From Cephalopachus bancanus (Eukaryota; Chordata; Mammalia; Primates; Tarsiidae): a stretch of 64,000 nucleotides of DNA. Below are positions 10,076 to 21,580 of this stretch, piece by piece (position 1 is the stretch's first letter; every line of letters begins with the position of its first letter). The stretch lies in contig JAPVLO010000623.1 in the NCBI GenBank assembly GCA_027257055.1, positions 310,001 through 374,000 of the forward strand. Reading direction: 5' to 3'. The translations under genes were made by a program, and so were the position numbers. Under the pieces are notes generated by a model, which was given only the letters and a program-made list of their open reading frames with translations, had not been told where the DNA came from and searched no databases.

Positions 10076-11486
10076 ATGACAGGGATAAACTCTCACATTT
10101 CAATAATCAGTTTAAATGTGAATGGCTTAAATGTGCCACTGAAGAGGCACAGAGTGGCAAACTGGATAAAGAAATATGATCCAACAATCTGCTGCCTCCA
10201 GGAAACTCATCTCACTGCAAAGGACACCCCCAGGCTCAAAGCTGGAGGATGGAAAAAGATCTTTCAGACACACAGAAAACAGAAGAGGGCAGGTGTAGCT
10301 ATTCCAATATCAGACAAAACAGTCTTAAAACCATCAAAAGTCAAAAAGGACACTACATAATGGTAAAAAGGCTCAGTCCACTGGCAGGAAATATCCATCC
10401 TAAATATATATGCACCCAACACAGGAGCACCAAGTTTTATAAACCACTACTAAGAAAACTAAGAGAGGGCATTGACTCTCACACAATTATAGTTGGAGAC
10501 CTAAATACCCCACTAACAGCTTTAGATAGATCATTGAGGCAAAAAAAAAATCAATAAGGAGATCCAGAACCTCAACTCTATATTTGATCAAATGGATTTA
10601 ATAGACATCTACAGAACACTTCACCCAACATTTATCGAATATATAGTAAGAACACATCTTATCAGAATCTTCGGAATGCCATGAAAACAGTGTTAAGAGG
10701 AAAATTCATAGCATTGCACGTACACTTCAAGAAAACAGAAAGAACACAAGGAGGCGGCCTAATGTCACACTTAAAGGAGGTGGACAGGTAAGATCACCTA
10801 AATCCTAACTTCAATAGAAGAATACAGATAAAATAGAAGAATACAGATAAATACAGTTGCATAACATAGAAGACAAAAATATGGAAAGAATCAACATAAC
10901 TAAAAACTGGTTATTTGAAAGAATAAATAAGATTTATGGTCTCGTGGCCAGATTGACAAAAAAAAAAAAAAGAAAGAAAGAAAGTCCAGATAAACACAAT
11001 CAGAAACAAAAAAGGCAAAGTCACAGCAGACCCTAAATAAATTCAAAAGATTATCAGAGATTACTATAAAATCCTATATGCAAATAAACTAAATAAATAA
11101 CCTAAAGGAACTGGAGCACTTTCTGACATCATACAACCTTCCAAGGTTGAAACAAGAAGAAATTGAAACTCTAAACAGACCAATAACAATCCAGGAAATC
11201 AACTCAATCATAAGAAATCTCTCCACCAAAATAAGCCCTCACCTGATAGCTTCCCAGCTGAATTCCACAAGACATACATGGAGGAGCTGATAACAATCTT
11301 ATTGAAAGTATTCCAGTCAATTAAGAAAGATAGAATGCTCCCCAACTCATTTTATGAATTCAACATCTTACTGATACCCAAACCTGGCAAAAACCCAACA
11401 AGGAAAGAGTATTACAGGCCAATCTCCTTGATGAACATAGACACAAAAATTCTCAACAAGATTCTAGCAAATCGGAACCAACAACA
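10076..11486 (+). pseudogene. L1 ORF2 endonuclease/RT fragment (inverted half)
   Basis: The inverted half encodes the N-terminal endonuclease (LNVNGL, QETHLTAKD) and then the region leading to RT ([23 protein letters not shown] at 11278-11517). Frames are broken by a 1-base change near 10360, the 240-bp deletion near 10637 and several stops. The GDLNTPLTALD stretch at about 10497 shows the endonuclease metal-site Asp was retained. The fragment cannot make an active enzyme. Confidence 0.88.
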
Positions 11487-11871
11487 CAAGGATCCAAACA
11501 ACACGGTACTGGCATAAAAACAGACAGACATACAGACTGATGAAATAGGACAAAGAGCCCAGAAATAGGATCACACATTGATGGCCCATTTATATTCATA
11601 AAGATGTCAAGAACACAGTGGAGAAAGGACAATCTCTTCAATAAATGGTATTGGGAAACTGGATAGTCACATGCAGAGGAATGAAATTAGACCTTTATCT
11701 CACACTGTATACAAAACTCAACTAATAAAACAAACAAGCAAAAAAAAAAAAAAAAAAAACAAATGCTGGCAAGGATGTGGAGAGAAAGGAATGTTTCTAC
11801 ATTGTTAGCGGGAGTGCAAACTAATTCAACCTCTATAGAAAACGATGTGGTTTCTAAAAGAACTAGAAATT
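11487..11871 (+). mobile_element. LINE-1 ORF2 C-terminal region, old copy
   Basis: Plus-strand L1 sequence (GGATCC..GGTACTGGCATAAAA and AATGGTATTGGGAAACTGG) that is more diverged than its neighbours. It has an internal A-tract at about 11733-11759, after which it jumps to a further 3' position (GGATGTGGAGAGAAAGGA). It is interrupted by the Alu at 11872. Confidence 0.85.
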
Positions 11872-12184
11872 AGGTCGGGTGCAATGGCTCAAACTTGTAA
11901 TCCCAGCACTTTGGGAGGCCAAGGTGAGGAGACTGCCCGAGGTCACAGGTTCAAGAACAGCATGGACAACTTGGCAAGACTTCATCTCTACAATAAATGA
12001 AAGCATTAGCCAGGCGTGGTAGCATCAGCCTGCAGTTCCGGCTACTTGGAAGGCTGAGGCGGAAGGATTGCCTGAGTCCAGGAGATCGACGCTGGGGTGG
12101 CCGTGAATGTATCACTGCACTCCAGCCTGGGCGACAGAGTGAAACTCCAACTAAAAAAAATAAAAATAAAAATAACTAGAAATT
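11861..12184 (+). mobile_element. Alu with 11-bp TSD
   Basis: The Alu body is 11872-12173, in plus orientation with a (TAAAAA)n tail. It is flanked by AACTAGAAATT at 11861-11871 and 12174-12184. Internally it has the lineage-type TCTCTACAATAAAT. It is inserted in L1 ORF2. Confidence 0.93.
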
Positions 12185-12699
12185 GACCTTCCATACGACC
12201 CGGCAATCTCCCTTCTGGGAATATACACAGAGTAACTCATATCATTTAAAAAAAAAAGATACCTGCACATGCATGTTTATTGCATGTTTATTTACTATTC
12301 ACAATAGTAAAATCATGGAACCAACCATGCTGCCCATTGAAAGTGGACTGGATTTTTAAAATGTGGTACATGTACATGATGGAATATTACTTTGCAGCAA
12401 CTTGGATGAATTTGGAGTCTATTATACTCAGTGACCTATCACAGAAACAAAGAACTGAGTACCACATGTTCTCACTCATAAGTGGACCCTGAACACCTAT
12501 CATAACACTACAAAAATAGGATTGGCAGTAGCGGACACTGCCAGAGGAGAGAGGGACACATTACATCAATAAGATCCTAATCTAGGAGAAGTGAGATCTA
12601 ATGGGGGATCCAAAACTTCACCTGTACATAAACAACTTATGTACCCAATCCTGACTTGTACCCTGCAACTTTAAAATAAAATAAAATAAAAACAAAAAA
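12185..12699 (+). mobile_element. LINE-1 3' end (ORF2 C-terminus, 3' UTR, A-rich tail)
   Basis: Continues the L1 interrupted by the Alu. The ORF2 C-terminus is readable at 12280-12492 and ends in [20 protein letters not shown]. It is followed by the 3' UTR (GTACCCAATCCTGACTTGTA) and a (TAAAA)n tail at about 12671-12699. Confidence 0.92.
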
Positions 12700-12739
12700 T
12701 GATTAATAAGATTATTTGAGATTTAAAATGTTAAGAGTA

Positions 12740-13747
12740 AAAAAACTCAACTTAAAATGAGTTAAAGACTTAAATGTAAGACCTGAAACTGTAAACTACT
12801 AGAAGAAAACATAGGAAGAAAGCTCCATGACATTGGTATGGACAATGATTTTTTTGAATATGAGCCCAAAGCATAGAAAACAAAAGCAAAAATAGATAAA
12901 TAGGATAATATCACAATAAAAATCTTCTGTATAGCCAAGAAAAAAAAATTGACAGAATGAAAAGAAAACCTATGGAATGAGAGAAAATATTTGCAAACCA
13001 TACATCTGAGAAGGGGTTGATATCCCCAACAAAAAACAACTGAAATAACTCAAAAGCAAGAAAACAAAAAAACTTTATTTTTTAAATGGGCAAATGACTT
13101 GAATAGACATTTATCAAAGGAAGACACACAAATGGCCAACAGGTTTATGAAAAATGCTCAAAATCATTAATTATCAGGAAAATACAAATCAAAACAATAG
13201 TAAGATAACATTTTACACCTTTTAGAATGGCTATTATAAAAAAAGACAAAAGATAGCAAGTGTTGGTAAAGATGTGCAGAAAAGGGAGCCCTTGTATATT
13301 GTTGGTGAAAATGTAAATTAGTGCAGCTATTATGGAGAACAGTATGAAGTTTCTTCACAAAAATATAATAGAATTATCGTGTGATCCAGCAATCCCACTT
13401 CCGGGCATATGTCCACGAAATTAGAGAAGTAGAGTGTAGACTGGTGGTTACTAGAGGGGAGGGGCATGAGAGAATGTGGAGCTGTTGACCAAATAGTACA
13501 AAGTTTCAATTAGACAGTAGAAATAAGTTTTCAAGATCTATTGCACAGTATGTTGATAATAGTTAATGTATATTTCAAAACTGCTAATAGAGTTTAATTG
13601 TTCTCACTATACAAAAGATGTATGAGGCAATCGATATGTTTATTGGCTTGATATAATAATTCTACAGTGTATACATATATCAAAACATCACATTGTATAT
13701 CATAAATATATACAATTATTGTCAATCAAAAATAAAAGTTTAAAAAA
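12740..13747 (+). mobile_element. Older LINE-1 (L1MA/L1PB-like) 3' end
   Basis: Plus-strand ORF2 C-terminal sequence with many substitutions (GACTTAAATGTAAGACCTGA onward). It leads into a long 3' UTR with the typical TGTATACATATATCAAAACA and CATAAATATATACAATTATT blocks and ends in an A-rich tail near 13740. The 3' UTR type differs from the younger L1s in this window, so it is an older subfamily. Confidence 0.82.
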
Positions 13748-13749
13748 AT

Positions 13750-14422
13750 TCAATGACTTTTCCTGCCAAAATAGAAAAATCTATTCTAAAATGCATATGA
13801 AATCTCGAGGGACCCTGAATAGTGAAAACCATCCTGAAAAAGAACAAGGTTTGAGATCTCACACTTTCTGATTTCAAAACTAATCACAAAGCAACAGTAG
13901 TCAGAACAGTGAGGTATCAGCATACAGCCCAATGGAATAGAGACCCAGAAATAAACTCTCATATATCTGGTGAAATGATTTTCAACAAGAGTGCCAAGAC
14001 CATTAGATGGGGGAAAGGACAGTCTTTTTCGTGAACAGTGTTGAGAAACTTGGATATCCACATGCAAAAAAATAAAGTTGGACCCTTACCTGTATCATAT
14101 ACAAAAATTAAATATAAGAGCTGAAACTAAAACTCTTGGAGAAAACATAAAGGAAATGCTTGAATTTGGCAATGATTTCTTGAATATGATACCAAAAGCA
14201 CAGACAGCAGAAGAAAAAAATAGATAAACTGGACTACATAAAAATAAAAAACTTTTGTGCATCAAAGAACACTAATAATACAATGAAAAGGAAGTTACAA
14301 AATGAGAGAAAATATCTGCAAATAATATACTTGAAAAGGTATTAATATCCAGAATATATAAACAACTCTTACAACTCAATGACAAAAAATATAAACAACC
14401 TGATTTTAAAAATGAGCAAAGG
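13750..14422 (+). mobile_element. LINE-1 ORF2 fragment, left of insert
   Basis: Old plus-strand L1 ORF2 sequence, for example AGGACAGTCTTTTTCGTGAA and the region before the RT C-terminal end. It breaks at 14422 for a 424-bp non-L1 segment and resumes at 14861 with no loss. Confidence 0.85.
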
Positions 14423-14860
14423 CAGTTCATAATTATGCAAGCAGCAACTTTAGCTAATATGTTCAGCCAAATTAAACAGCTATTTTACTAGGTTTATTGT
14501 TTATATGTATAATACAAGAAAATTTGAAAACACAGATGTTTAGATTTGTTTGAGCAGTATATATGTTTGAATGCGATGTATGTCTGAGTCGTAACTTCTG
14601 ACTTCTCTTTAAATGGTTAAGTGAATTTGAGAGTACTTGTTAATATCTCAGAGATGTCTTCCCCAGCTATAAAATGAACAAAACTAAACTTACCTCATCA
14701 TTCCCTAAAAAGTTAAGAAAGAATTCCTTTACAAATCTATTTCTATGCCTGGCATATATTTACTTTGTAAGTGCTCACTTTTTAACTTTAACCTCAAATT
14801 ATTACTTATAAAATTACTTGCTATTAAAATGTTTTGAAATATTAATAAAATGAGCAAAGG
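14409..14860. mobile_element. 424-bp orphan insert with 14-bp TSD
   Basis: AAAATGAGCAAAGG is present at 14409-14422 and 14847-14860, and the L1 reads continuously when one copy and the intervening 14423-14846 are removed. The insert is neither L1 nor Alu. Its middle (about 14620-14790) resembles an old MIR (CCAGCTATAAAATG, CCTGGCATATATT). The duplication follows TTTT/AAAAA, an L1-endonuclease-like site. No clear A-tail remains at either end. It is likely a retrotransposed piece of an unknown transcript or a transduced genomic segment. Confidence 0.72.
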
Positions 14861-15188
14861 AGTCAAATAGACATTTCTCCAAAGATGTATGAGTGGTCAA
14901 TAAGCACATGAGAAGATGTTCAACATCAATAATTATTGGAGAAAGGCAAATCAAAACCACAATGGTATACTGCCTCATACTCATTAGGATGGCTACTATT
15001 AAAAAACCCCAAAAATAATAAATGTTGGTGAGGATCTGGAGAAATGGAAATCCTTATGTACTGTTGGTGGGAATGTAAAATGGTGCAGCAACTATAAAAA
15101 GCAGTATGTTGGTTCCTCAAATATTAAAAATAGAATCACCACATGACACAGAAATTCCACTTCTGGGACCCCAAAGAATTGGAAGCAG
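14861..15188 (+). mobile_element. LINE-1 ORF2 fragment, right of insert
   Basis: Continues the plus-strand L1 (CAAATAGACATTTCTCCAAA, then the CTGTTGGTGGGAATGTAAA region) until a minus-strand L1 starts at about 15190. Confidence 0.85.
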
Positions 15189-16680
15189 GTCTTTTTTGAT
15201 TTATGAATTGATTAAACCAATTATTTTAGTTGTGGAGTACATGTGAGGATATGCTACATAAGTAAGTTGCATGAAGGTGAGCTATGGGCTTCTAGGAAGC
15301 CTTCTTCCCCCTGGTAGTGAACATGCTACCAAATAGGTGCTCGTGTGCCCCTTGCCCCTTATCTTTCCTCCCTTACTCCCTCCTTTAGCAGTTCCCAACA
15401 TCTGTTGCCCCATCTTTGTGCCAGCATGTCCAGTGTTGAGTGTTCACTTATGAGTGAGAATATGCAGTATTCAGTTTTTTGTTTCTGTGCTAGTTCACTT
15501 AGAATGATGGTCTCCAGCTGCATCCATGTTACTGCAAAGTACATGATTTTGTTCCTATTTATGGCTATGCAATATTCCATTGTGTATGTGTACCACATTT
15601 TCTTTATTCAATCAACTTTCAATGGACATCTGGGTTGGTTCCATGTTTTTGCCATTATGAATAGTGTTGCAGATGTCTTTTTGGTAGAGTGATTTGTGCT
15701 CCTCTGGGCATATTCCCAGGAGCGGGATTGCTGGGTAGAATGGTAGTTCAATTTTTAGTTATTTGAGAACATGTCACACTGCTTTCCGCAAAGGCTGAAC
15801 TAGCTTACATTCTTACCAACAGTGTAGAAGCTTTCTCTTTTCTCTGCAGCTTCATCAACACCTAATGTTTTTTGACTTTTTAATGAAAGTCACACTGTGG
15901 TCAGTATGAGGTATCTCATTGTAGTTTTGATTTGTATTTCTCTTATGATTAGTGAAGCTGGGCATTTTTCATATGTTTGTCGGCTGCTTATATGTCTTCA
16001 TTTGAAAAGTGTCTGTTCATATTCTTTGCCCACTTTTTAATGGAGTTATTAGTTTTCTTCCCTGTCAATTCATTTGAGCTCCTTGTAGATGCTGAATATT
16101 AGGCCTCTATTGGATGCCTAGCTTGCAAATATTTTTTCCCATTCTGTGGGTTGTCTCTTTCCTCTCTTGATGGTTTCTTTTGCTATGCAAAAACTTTTTA
16201 TTTTGATAATGTCCCATCAGTCAATTTTAGATTTTGTTGCATTTTTGCTTTGGGGGACTTGGTCACGAATTCACTGCCTACACCAATGTCCAGGAGGGTG
16301 TTCCCTAGGCTTTCTTCTAAGATTCTTATAGTTTGAGGTTTCCCATTTAAGTCATTGATCCATTTTGAATTAATTTTTGTATATACTGATAAGTAGGGGT
16401 CCAGTTTCATTCTTCTGCATGTGGTTAGCCAGTTTTCCCAGCACCATTTGCTAAATAGGGTTTCATTTCCCTGATGTTTGTTTTCATTGGCTTTGTCAAA
16501 GATGAGTTGGTTGAAGCGGTTTTATTTCTGGATTCTCTGTCCTGTTCCATTGGGTCATCTATTTTTGTACATGCTTACTATAGCCTTGTAATAAAATTTG
16601 AAGTCTAAAAGTGTGATGCATCCAGCTTTGTTCTTTTTGCTGAGGATTGCTTTAGCTGTTCAGGCTCTCTTTTTTTTGCT

Positions 16681-16721
16681 TCCATATAGATTTCTTTTCC
16701 TTCCTTCCTTCCTTCCTTTCC

Positions 16722-16784
<63 letters not shown>

Positions 16785-17080
16785 TCAGTTGGAGTCTCAC
16801 TCCACAGTTCAGGCTGGAGTGCAGTGGCATGCTCATGGCCACTCCAGCGTTGACCTTCTGGGCTCCGGTGATCCTTCTGCCTCAGCCTTCCAAGTAATCG
16901 GAACTACAGGTGCACACTACTACACCCAGTTAATTTTTTGATTTATTGTAGAGATGAAGTCTCGCCAAGCTGCCCATGCTGGTCTCGAACCAGGGAGCTC
17001 AGGCAATCCACTCGCCTCAGCTTCCCAAAATGCTGGGATAGCAGGCTAAGCCACTGAGCCCAGCCTCCATATAAATTTCT
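16681..17080 (-). mobile_element. Alu, minus strand, with long (CTTT)n tail
   Basis: The Alu body is about 16787-17065, with the complement of its tail expanded into (CCTT)n and (CTTT)n at 16696-16786. The near-identical 15-mers TCCATATAGATTTCT (16681-16695) and TCCATATAAATTTCT (17066-17080) are its target-site duplication with one substitution. Confidence 0.92.
16696..16786. repeat. (CCTT)n/(CTTT)n microsatellite in Alu tail
   Basis: Tetranucleotide repeat grown from the Alu A-tail, first CCTT and then about 18 CTTT units. It is likely polymorphic. Confidence 0.95.
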
Positions 17081-17667
17081 GTATTGTCTTTTCTAGGTCT
17101 GTGAAAAATGATGCTGGTAGTTTGATAGTAAGTGCATTGAATCTGTAGATTGCCTTGGATAGAACGGACATCTTGATGATATTGATTCTTCCAACCCATG
17201 AGCATGGGATGTTCTTCCATTTGTGTCATCTTTGATTTCTTTGAGCAGTGTTTTGTAGTTCTCATTGTAAAGATCTTTCACCTCTTTGATTAGATGAATG
17301 CCGAGGTATTCTACTTTGTGTGTGTGGCTATTATGGAGTTATGTTTTTTATTTGGTTCTCTGCCTGCTTGCTGTTGGTGTATAGAAATGGAACTGTTTTT
17401 TTTTCACATTGATTTTGTATTCCAAGACTTTACCAAAGTTGTTTATCAGTGTGAGGAGGTTTTTGACAGACTCTCTAAGGTTTTCTAGGTATAGAGTAAT
17501 ATCATCTGCAAAGAAGGATAACTTAACTTCATCTTTTCCTATTTGGATACTCCTAATTTCTTTCTCTTTCTGATTGCTCTGGCTAGGACTTCCAACACTA
17601 TGTTAAATAGGAGAAGTGAGAATGGGAATCTTTGTTGTTCCACTTCTTAAGGGGAATGTGCAGGATC

Positions 17668-18478
17668 CTTAAGAGACATTTGTCCACCTATGTTCATAGC
17701 AGCAGTATTCACAATAGCCAAAGGTGTAAGGAACCCAAGTGTCCATTGATAGATGACTGGATAAACACAATGTGGTATAGACATACAATGGAATATTATT
17801 CAGCCTTAAAAAAGAAGTAAATTCTGAACATACTGCAACACAGATGAACTAGAAGGACATTATACTAACTGAAATAAGCCAAACACAAAAGACAAATAAA
17901 TACTATATGATTCCATTTACATGAAGTACCTGGAGTTATCAAATTCATGGAGACAGAAAGTAGAGTGCTCATTGCCAGGGGCAGGGGAGAGGGAAAAATA
18001 GGGAGTTGTTTAACGAGTACAGAGTTTCAGCACTGCAAGATGAAAAGAGATATGGAGATGCATGGTGGTGATGGCTGCACTACCATGTGAATGTACCTAA
18101 TTTCACAGAACTGTAAATTTAAAAATAGTTAAAACAGTAAATTTTTTTTTTTTAGTTGGAGTCTCACTCTGTCACCCAGACTGGAGTGCAGTGGCTGCTT
18201 CCAGCCACCGCAGCCTCGACCTGCTGTGCTCCAGCGATCCTTCCGCCTCAGCCTTCCGAGTAGCCGGAATTACAGGCATGCACTACCACACCCGGCTGAT
18301 CTTTTGATTTATTGTAGAGATGAGGTGTCGCTGCCCAGGCAGGTCTCGAACCCGCGGGCTCAGGCAATCCACTCACCTCAGCCTCCCAAAGGCACGGGAT
18401 TACAGGCTGAGCCACTGAGCCCGGTGTAAATTTTATGTTATGTGTATTTTACCACAGTTAAAAATAGTAAAATAGAAT
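17668..18478 (+). mobile_element. Old LINE-1 3' end (L1M type), interrupted by Alu
   Basis: A plus-strand ORF2 C-terminus is visible at 17632-17820 (SSIHNSQRCKEPKCPLIDDWINTMWYRHTMEYYSAL), with the old-type 3' UTR to 18136 and 18435-18478. The TGTATTTTACCACAGTTAAAAA block near 18441 is typical of old L1 tails. Confidence 0.83.
18137..18434 (-). mobile_element. Alu (strepsirrhine type), minus strand
   Basis: The body is about 18146-18425, from a T-run and AGTTGGAGTCTCACTC to GAGCCCGG. It is flanked by GTAAATTTT at 18137-18145 and 18426-18434. It carries the ATTTATTGTAGAGATGAGGT signature. Confidence 0.92.
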
Positions 18479-18479
18479 A

Positions 18480-18837
18480 AAAAGAATGGCCAGGTGTAGT
18501 AGCTCACTCCTATAATCCCAGCACTTTTGGGAGGCTAAGACAGGAGGATTCTTGAGGGAGACCAAGAGTTTGAGACCAGTCTAGGCAACATAATGAGACC
18601 CCCATTTCTACAGAAAATTTTAAAAAATTAACTGGGTGTGGTGGTGCATACCTGTAAATCTTAGTTATTTAGGAGACTGAGGTGAGAAGATCACTTGAGT
18701 CCAGGAGCCTAAGGCTACAGTGAGCTATGGTCACATCACCTCACTCCAGCCTGAGTGACAGGCCGAGACCCTATCTCAAATAACTAACTAACTAGCTAAC
18801 TAACTAAATAAATAAATGAAAAGAATGAGCTGTTAGG
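18480..18837 (+). mobile_element. Old Alu (AluJ-like dimer)
   Basis: The body is 18489-18828, from GCCAGGTGTAGTAGCTCACT to a (TAAC)n/(TAAA)n tail. AAAAGAATG flanks it at 18480-18488 and 18829-18837. It lacks the lineage-type Alu marks and is more diverged, so it predates them. Confidence 0.88.
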
Positions 18838-19240
18838 TATGGACTGCCTTTGGAGGTAGCTGCCTGTCTATGAATATATCTACAAATAATCCAGCAAAAT
18901 TAATTTATGTATCAAATAAGGATGACTTAGATGACCTCCTAGGTTGTTTCCAGGAGGTAAAAAACAATTGTGGTAAAGATGTCAATATAAGGTTTAATAA
19001 TAAACACACACTAGATGGTAGTGCTTTTAAATTTTGTTGCAATTTGCTGCACAAAGCATCAGTGAGACATACCCTACATCACTTGTCTTCTCCTAGCAGG
19101 CAGTTAGGAATAGTACAGCTGCTGGTTTACTTGGTCCCATTATATATCTTTTAGTCCCAGAGAATGCTGCTGAACAGTGTTACATATGCAATCTAAACTC
19201 CCAGAGGCAGGCACTATCTTAAGTTTTGTTTTAGAAATAG
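18838..19240. other. Unassigned 400-bp stretch
   Basis: AT-rich sequence without a recognised repeat. A 94-codon plus-strand ORF (18870-19154) has no recognisable domain and no promoter or splice context. I treat it as non-coding. Confidence 0.5.
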
Positions 19241-20193
19241 TCCTGTGCATATTCCCAACATAGGAGCACCAACTTTCATAAAGCAGCTTTTAGGTAAACT
19301 AAAAAAAGATATTGACTCTAACACTATCATAGCTGGGGACTTAAATATCCCACTAACAACCCTAGACAGATCATCAAGACAAAAAAATCAACAAGGAGAT
19401 CCGGAACTTCAATGTGATGCTTGACCAAATGAACTTAACTGATACCTACAGAACACTCCACCCAACAACCGTGGAATATACAGTCTACTCATCACTACAT
19501 GGAATGTACTCCAAGATCGACCACATCCTCATCCATAAGTCAAGAATAAGCAAATTTCATAAGGTTGAAATACTGCCATGCACATTTTCAGACCACAGTG
19601 GAATAAAAATAAATATTAACACCAATAAAGTTCTCCCGAAATCCACAAAGACATGGACACTAAAAAGCATGATGCTGAACAACTCCTGGGTCAAAATGAA
19701 AATCAAAGCAGAAATTAAAAGATTCCTGGAAACAAATGAAAATGAAGGAACATCTTACCAAAATCTCTGAGATGCCAGGAAATCAGTACTAAGAGGATAA
19801 TTCATATCGCTATGAATACACATGAAGAAAACGGAAAGATCACCAGTTAACAGCCTAACAAATCACCTAAGGAAGCTGGAAACACAAGACCACCAAAACC
19901 CTACACCTCAGCAGAAGAATCCAGATCACCAAAATAAAAGCCCAAAACTGGGACATAGAAGACAAAAATAAAATATAAAAAAAAAAAATGAAACAAAAAG
20001 TTGGTTCTTTGAAAGGATAAACAAGATTGATGGAACCCTAGGTAGACTGACCAAGAAAAAGAGAGAGAAAGCCCAAATAAACACAATCAGAAATGCAAAA
20101 GACTAGGTTACAACTGACCCTGAAGAAATACAAAAGATTATCAGAGATTACTATGTACACCTGTGTAGAAATAAACTTGAAAACCTAAATAAA

Positions 20194-21402
20194 ATGGAGG
20201 ACTTTCTGACATCACACAACCTCCCAAGGTTGAAACAAAAAGAAATGGAGATCCTAAATAGACCAATAACAACCCAGGAAATCAACTATGTCACAGGAAA
20301 ACTACCTACCACACACACACACACAAAAAGCCCTGGACCAGATGGCTTTCTAGCAGAATTCTACAAAATATACAAGAAGGAGCTGATACCAATCCCATTG
20401 AAAGTATTCAAGGACATCGAGAAAGATGGAGCTCTCCCCAAATCATTTTATGAAGCTAATATCACATTGCTACCCAAACCGCGTAAAGACCCAATAAAGA
20501 AAGAGAACTACAGGCCAATATCCTTGATGAACATAGATGCTAAAATCCTCAACAAGGTTCTAGCAAACCGGATCCAACTACACATCTCAAAAATCATCCA
20601 ATGACCAGGCTCAGTGGCTCAGCCTGTAATCCCAGCACTTTGGGAGGCCAAGGTGAATAGATTGCCTGAGTCTGCGGGTTCAAGACCAGCCTGGGCAACT
20701 TGGTGAGACCTCGTTTCTACAATAAATCTAAAAATTATCTGGATGTGGTTGCGTGCACCTGTAGTACTGGCTACTTGGAAGGCTGAGGCAGAAGGATCGC
20801 CAGAGCCCAGCAGGTCAACGCTGGGATGGTCGTGAGCATGCTACTGCACTCCAGCCTGGACGACAGAGTGAGATTTCAACTAAAAACAAAAACAAAACAA
20901 AACAAAAAACATCCACAGTGACCAAGTAGACTTCATCCCCAAGATGCAGGGCTGAGTCAACATCAGCAAGACCATAAACATGATTAAATACATCAACAGA
21001 TGTAAAAACAAAAACCACATGATTGTATCATTAGAAACAGAAAAAGGTTTCGATTAAATATAGCACCCCTTCTTGGTAAAAACCCTCGAACATCTAGGCA
21101 TAGATGGAACATGCCTCAAAATAGTAAGAGCCATCTACGAGAAACCCACAACCAACATACTGCTAAACAGACAGAAATTGGAACTATTTCCTCCGAAAAC
21201 CAGAACAAGACAAGGATGCCCACTCTCACCCCTCCTGTTCAACACAGTATTGGAAGTCCTAGCTAAAGCAATCAGTCAAGAGAAGGAAATCAGAGGTATC
21301 CAAGTAGGAAAAGAGGAAGCTAAGTTATTTCTCTTTGCAGATGACATGATTCAATACCTTGAAACTCAAGAGAATCTGTCAAAAACCCCCTTGTATGGGT
21401 AA
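20194..21402 (+). pseudogene. L1 ORF2 reverse transcriptase fragment
   Basis: RT-domain reading frames lie on both sides of the Alu. The left one has [23 protein letters not shown] and [19 protein letters not shown]. The right one has [27 protein letters not shown] and the catalytic FADDM. A stop lies after NLSKTPLYG. The FADD box is intact here, unlike in the full-length copy (FADN). It is non-functional because of the Alu, frameshifts and stops. Confidence 0.88.
20589..20915 (+). mobile_element. Alu with imperfect 12-bp TSD
   Basis: The body is 20601-20903, plus orientation, with an (AAAAC)n tail. AAAAATCATCCA at 20589-20600 and AAAAAACATCCA at 20904-20915 flank it, one mismatch apart. L1 ORF2 reads through the site. 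Confidence 0.88.
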
Positions 21403-21519
21403 GGGACTTTGGCAAAGTCTCAGGGTATTAAATAAATGTGCAAAAGACAGACACATTTCTATGCACCAACAATAAACAAACAGAAACCCCAATAAAAAGC
21501 ACAATCCCATTCACAATAG

Positions 21520-21520
<1 letters not shown>

Positions 21521-21576
<56 letters not shown>
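21521..21576. repeat. (CA)28 microsatellite inside L1 ORF2
   Basis: An uninterrupted CA repeat replaces the short A-rich run (codons for TKK) of other L1 copies, between CATTCACAATAG and the ACCTTGGCATCTT segment. Confidence 0.96.

Positions 21577-21580
<4 letters not shown>

Larger units (their letters stand above)
8105..11486 (-). mobile_element. 5'-inverted LINE-1 (twin-priming type)
   Basis: From 8105 to about 10074 the sequence is a minus-strand L1: T-rich tail complement, 3' UTR, then ORF2 back to the region upstream of VSGYKIN. At about 10074 it switches to plus-strand L1. An endonuclease domain begins at 10076 (INSHISIISLNVNGLNVPLKRHR) and continues through mid-ORF2 to the ILANR motif at about 11478. 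The two halves together cover ORF2 in the complementary way expected of a 5' inversion by twin priming. The plus part lacks about 240 bp of ORF2 near 10637. No flanking target duplication was found, because a different L1 follows at the right end. Confidence 0.8.
15190..17660 (-). mobile_element. LINE-1, minus strand, 5'-truncated
   Basis: The 3' end (GTGGAGTACATGTGAGGATATG) is at about 15230. ORF2 fragments follow on the minus strand: 15359-15598 (MWYTYTMEYCIAINRNKIMYFAVTW) and 16198-16410 ([17 protein letters not shown]). The RT thumb region is at 17093-17281. The copy ends near 17660, just upstream of the TRQGCP-type region. An Alu interrupts it at 16696-17065. All frames are broken. Confidence 0.9.

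Noticed and set aside
10818..10852. Short tandem duplication (AGAAGAATACAGATAAA twice)
   Set aside because: Looks like simple replication slippage inside a dead L1; no flanking duplication to suggest a templated insertion.
16598..16897. Leucine/phenylalanine-rich ORF
   Set aside because: Translation of the (CTTT)n repeat and the adjoining Alu.
18870..19154. 94-codon ORF in unassigned stretch
   Set aside because: No domain, no promoter, flanked by retrotransposons; length is within chance for AT-rich DNA.
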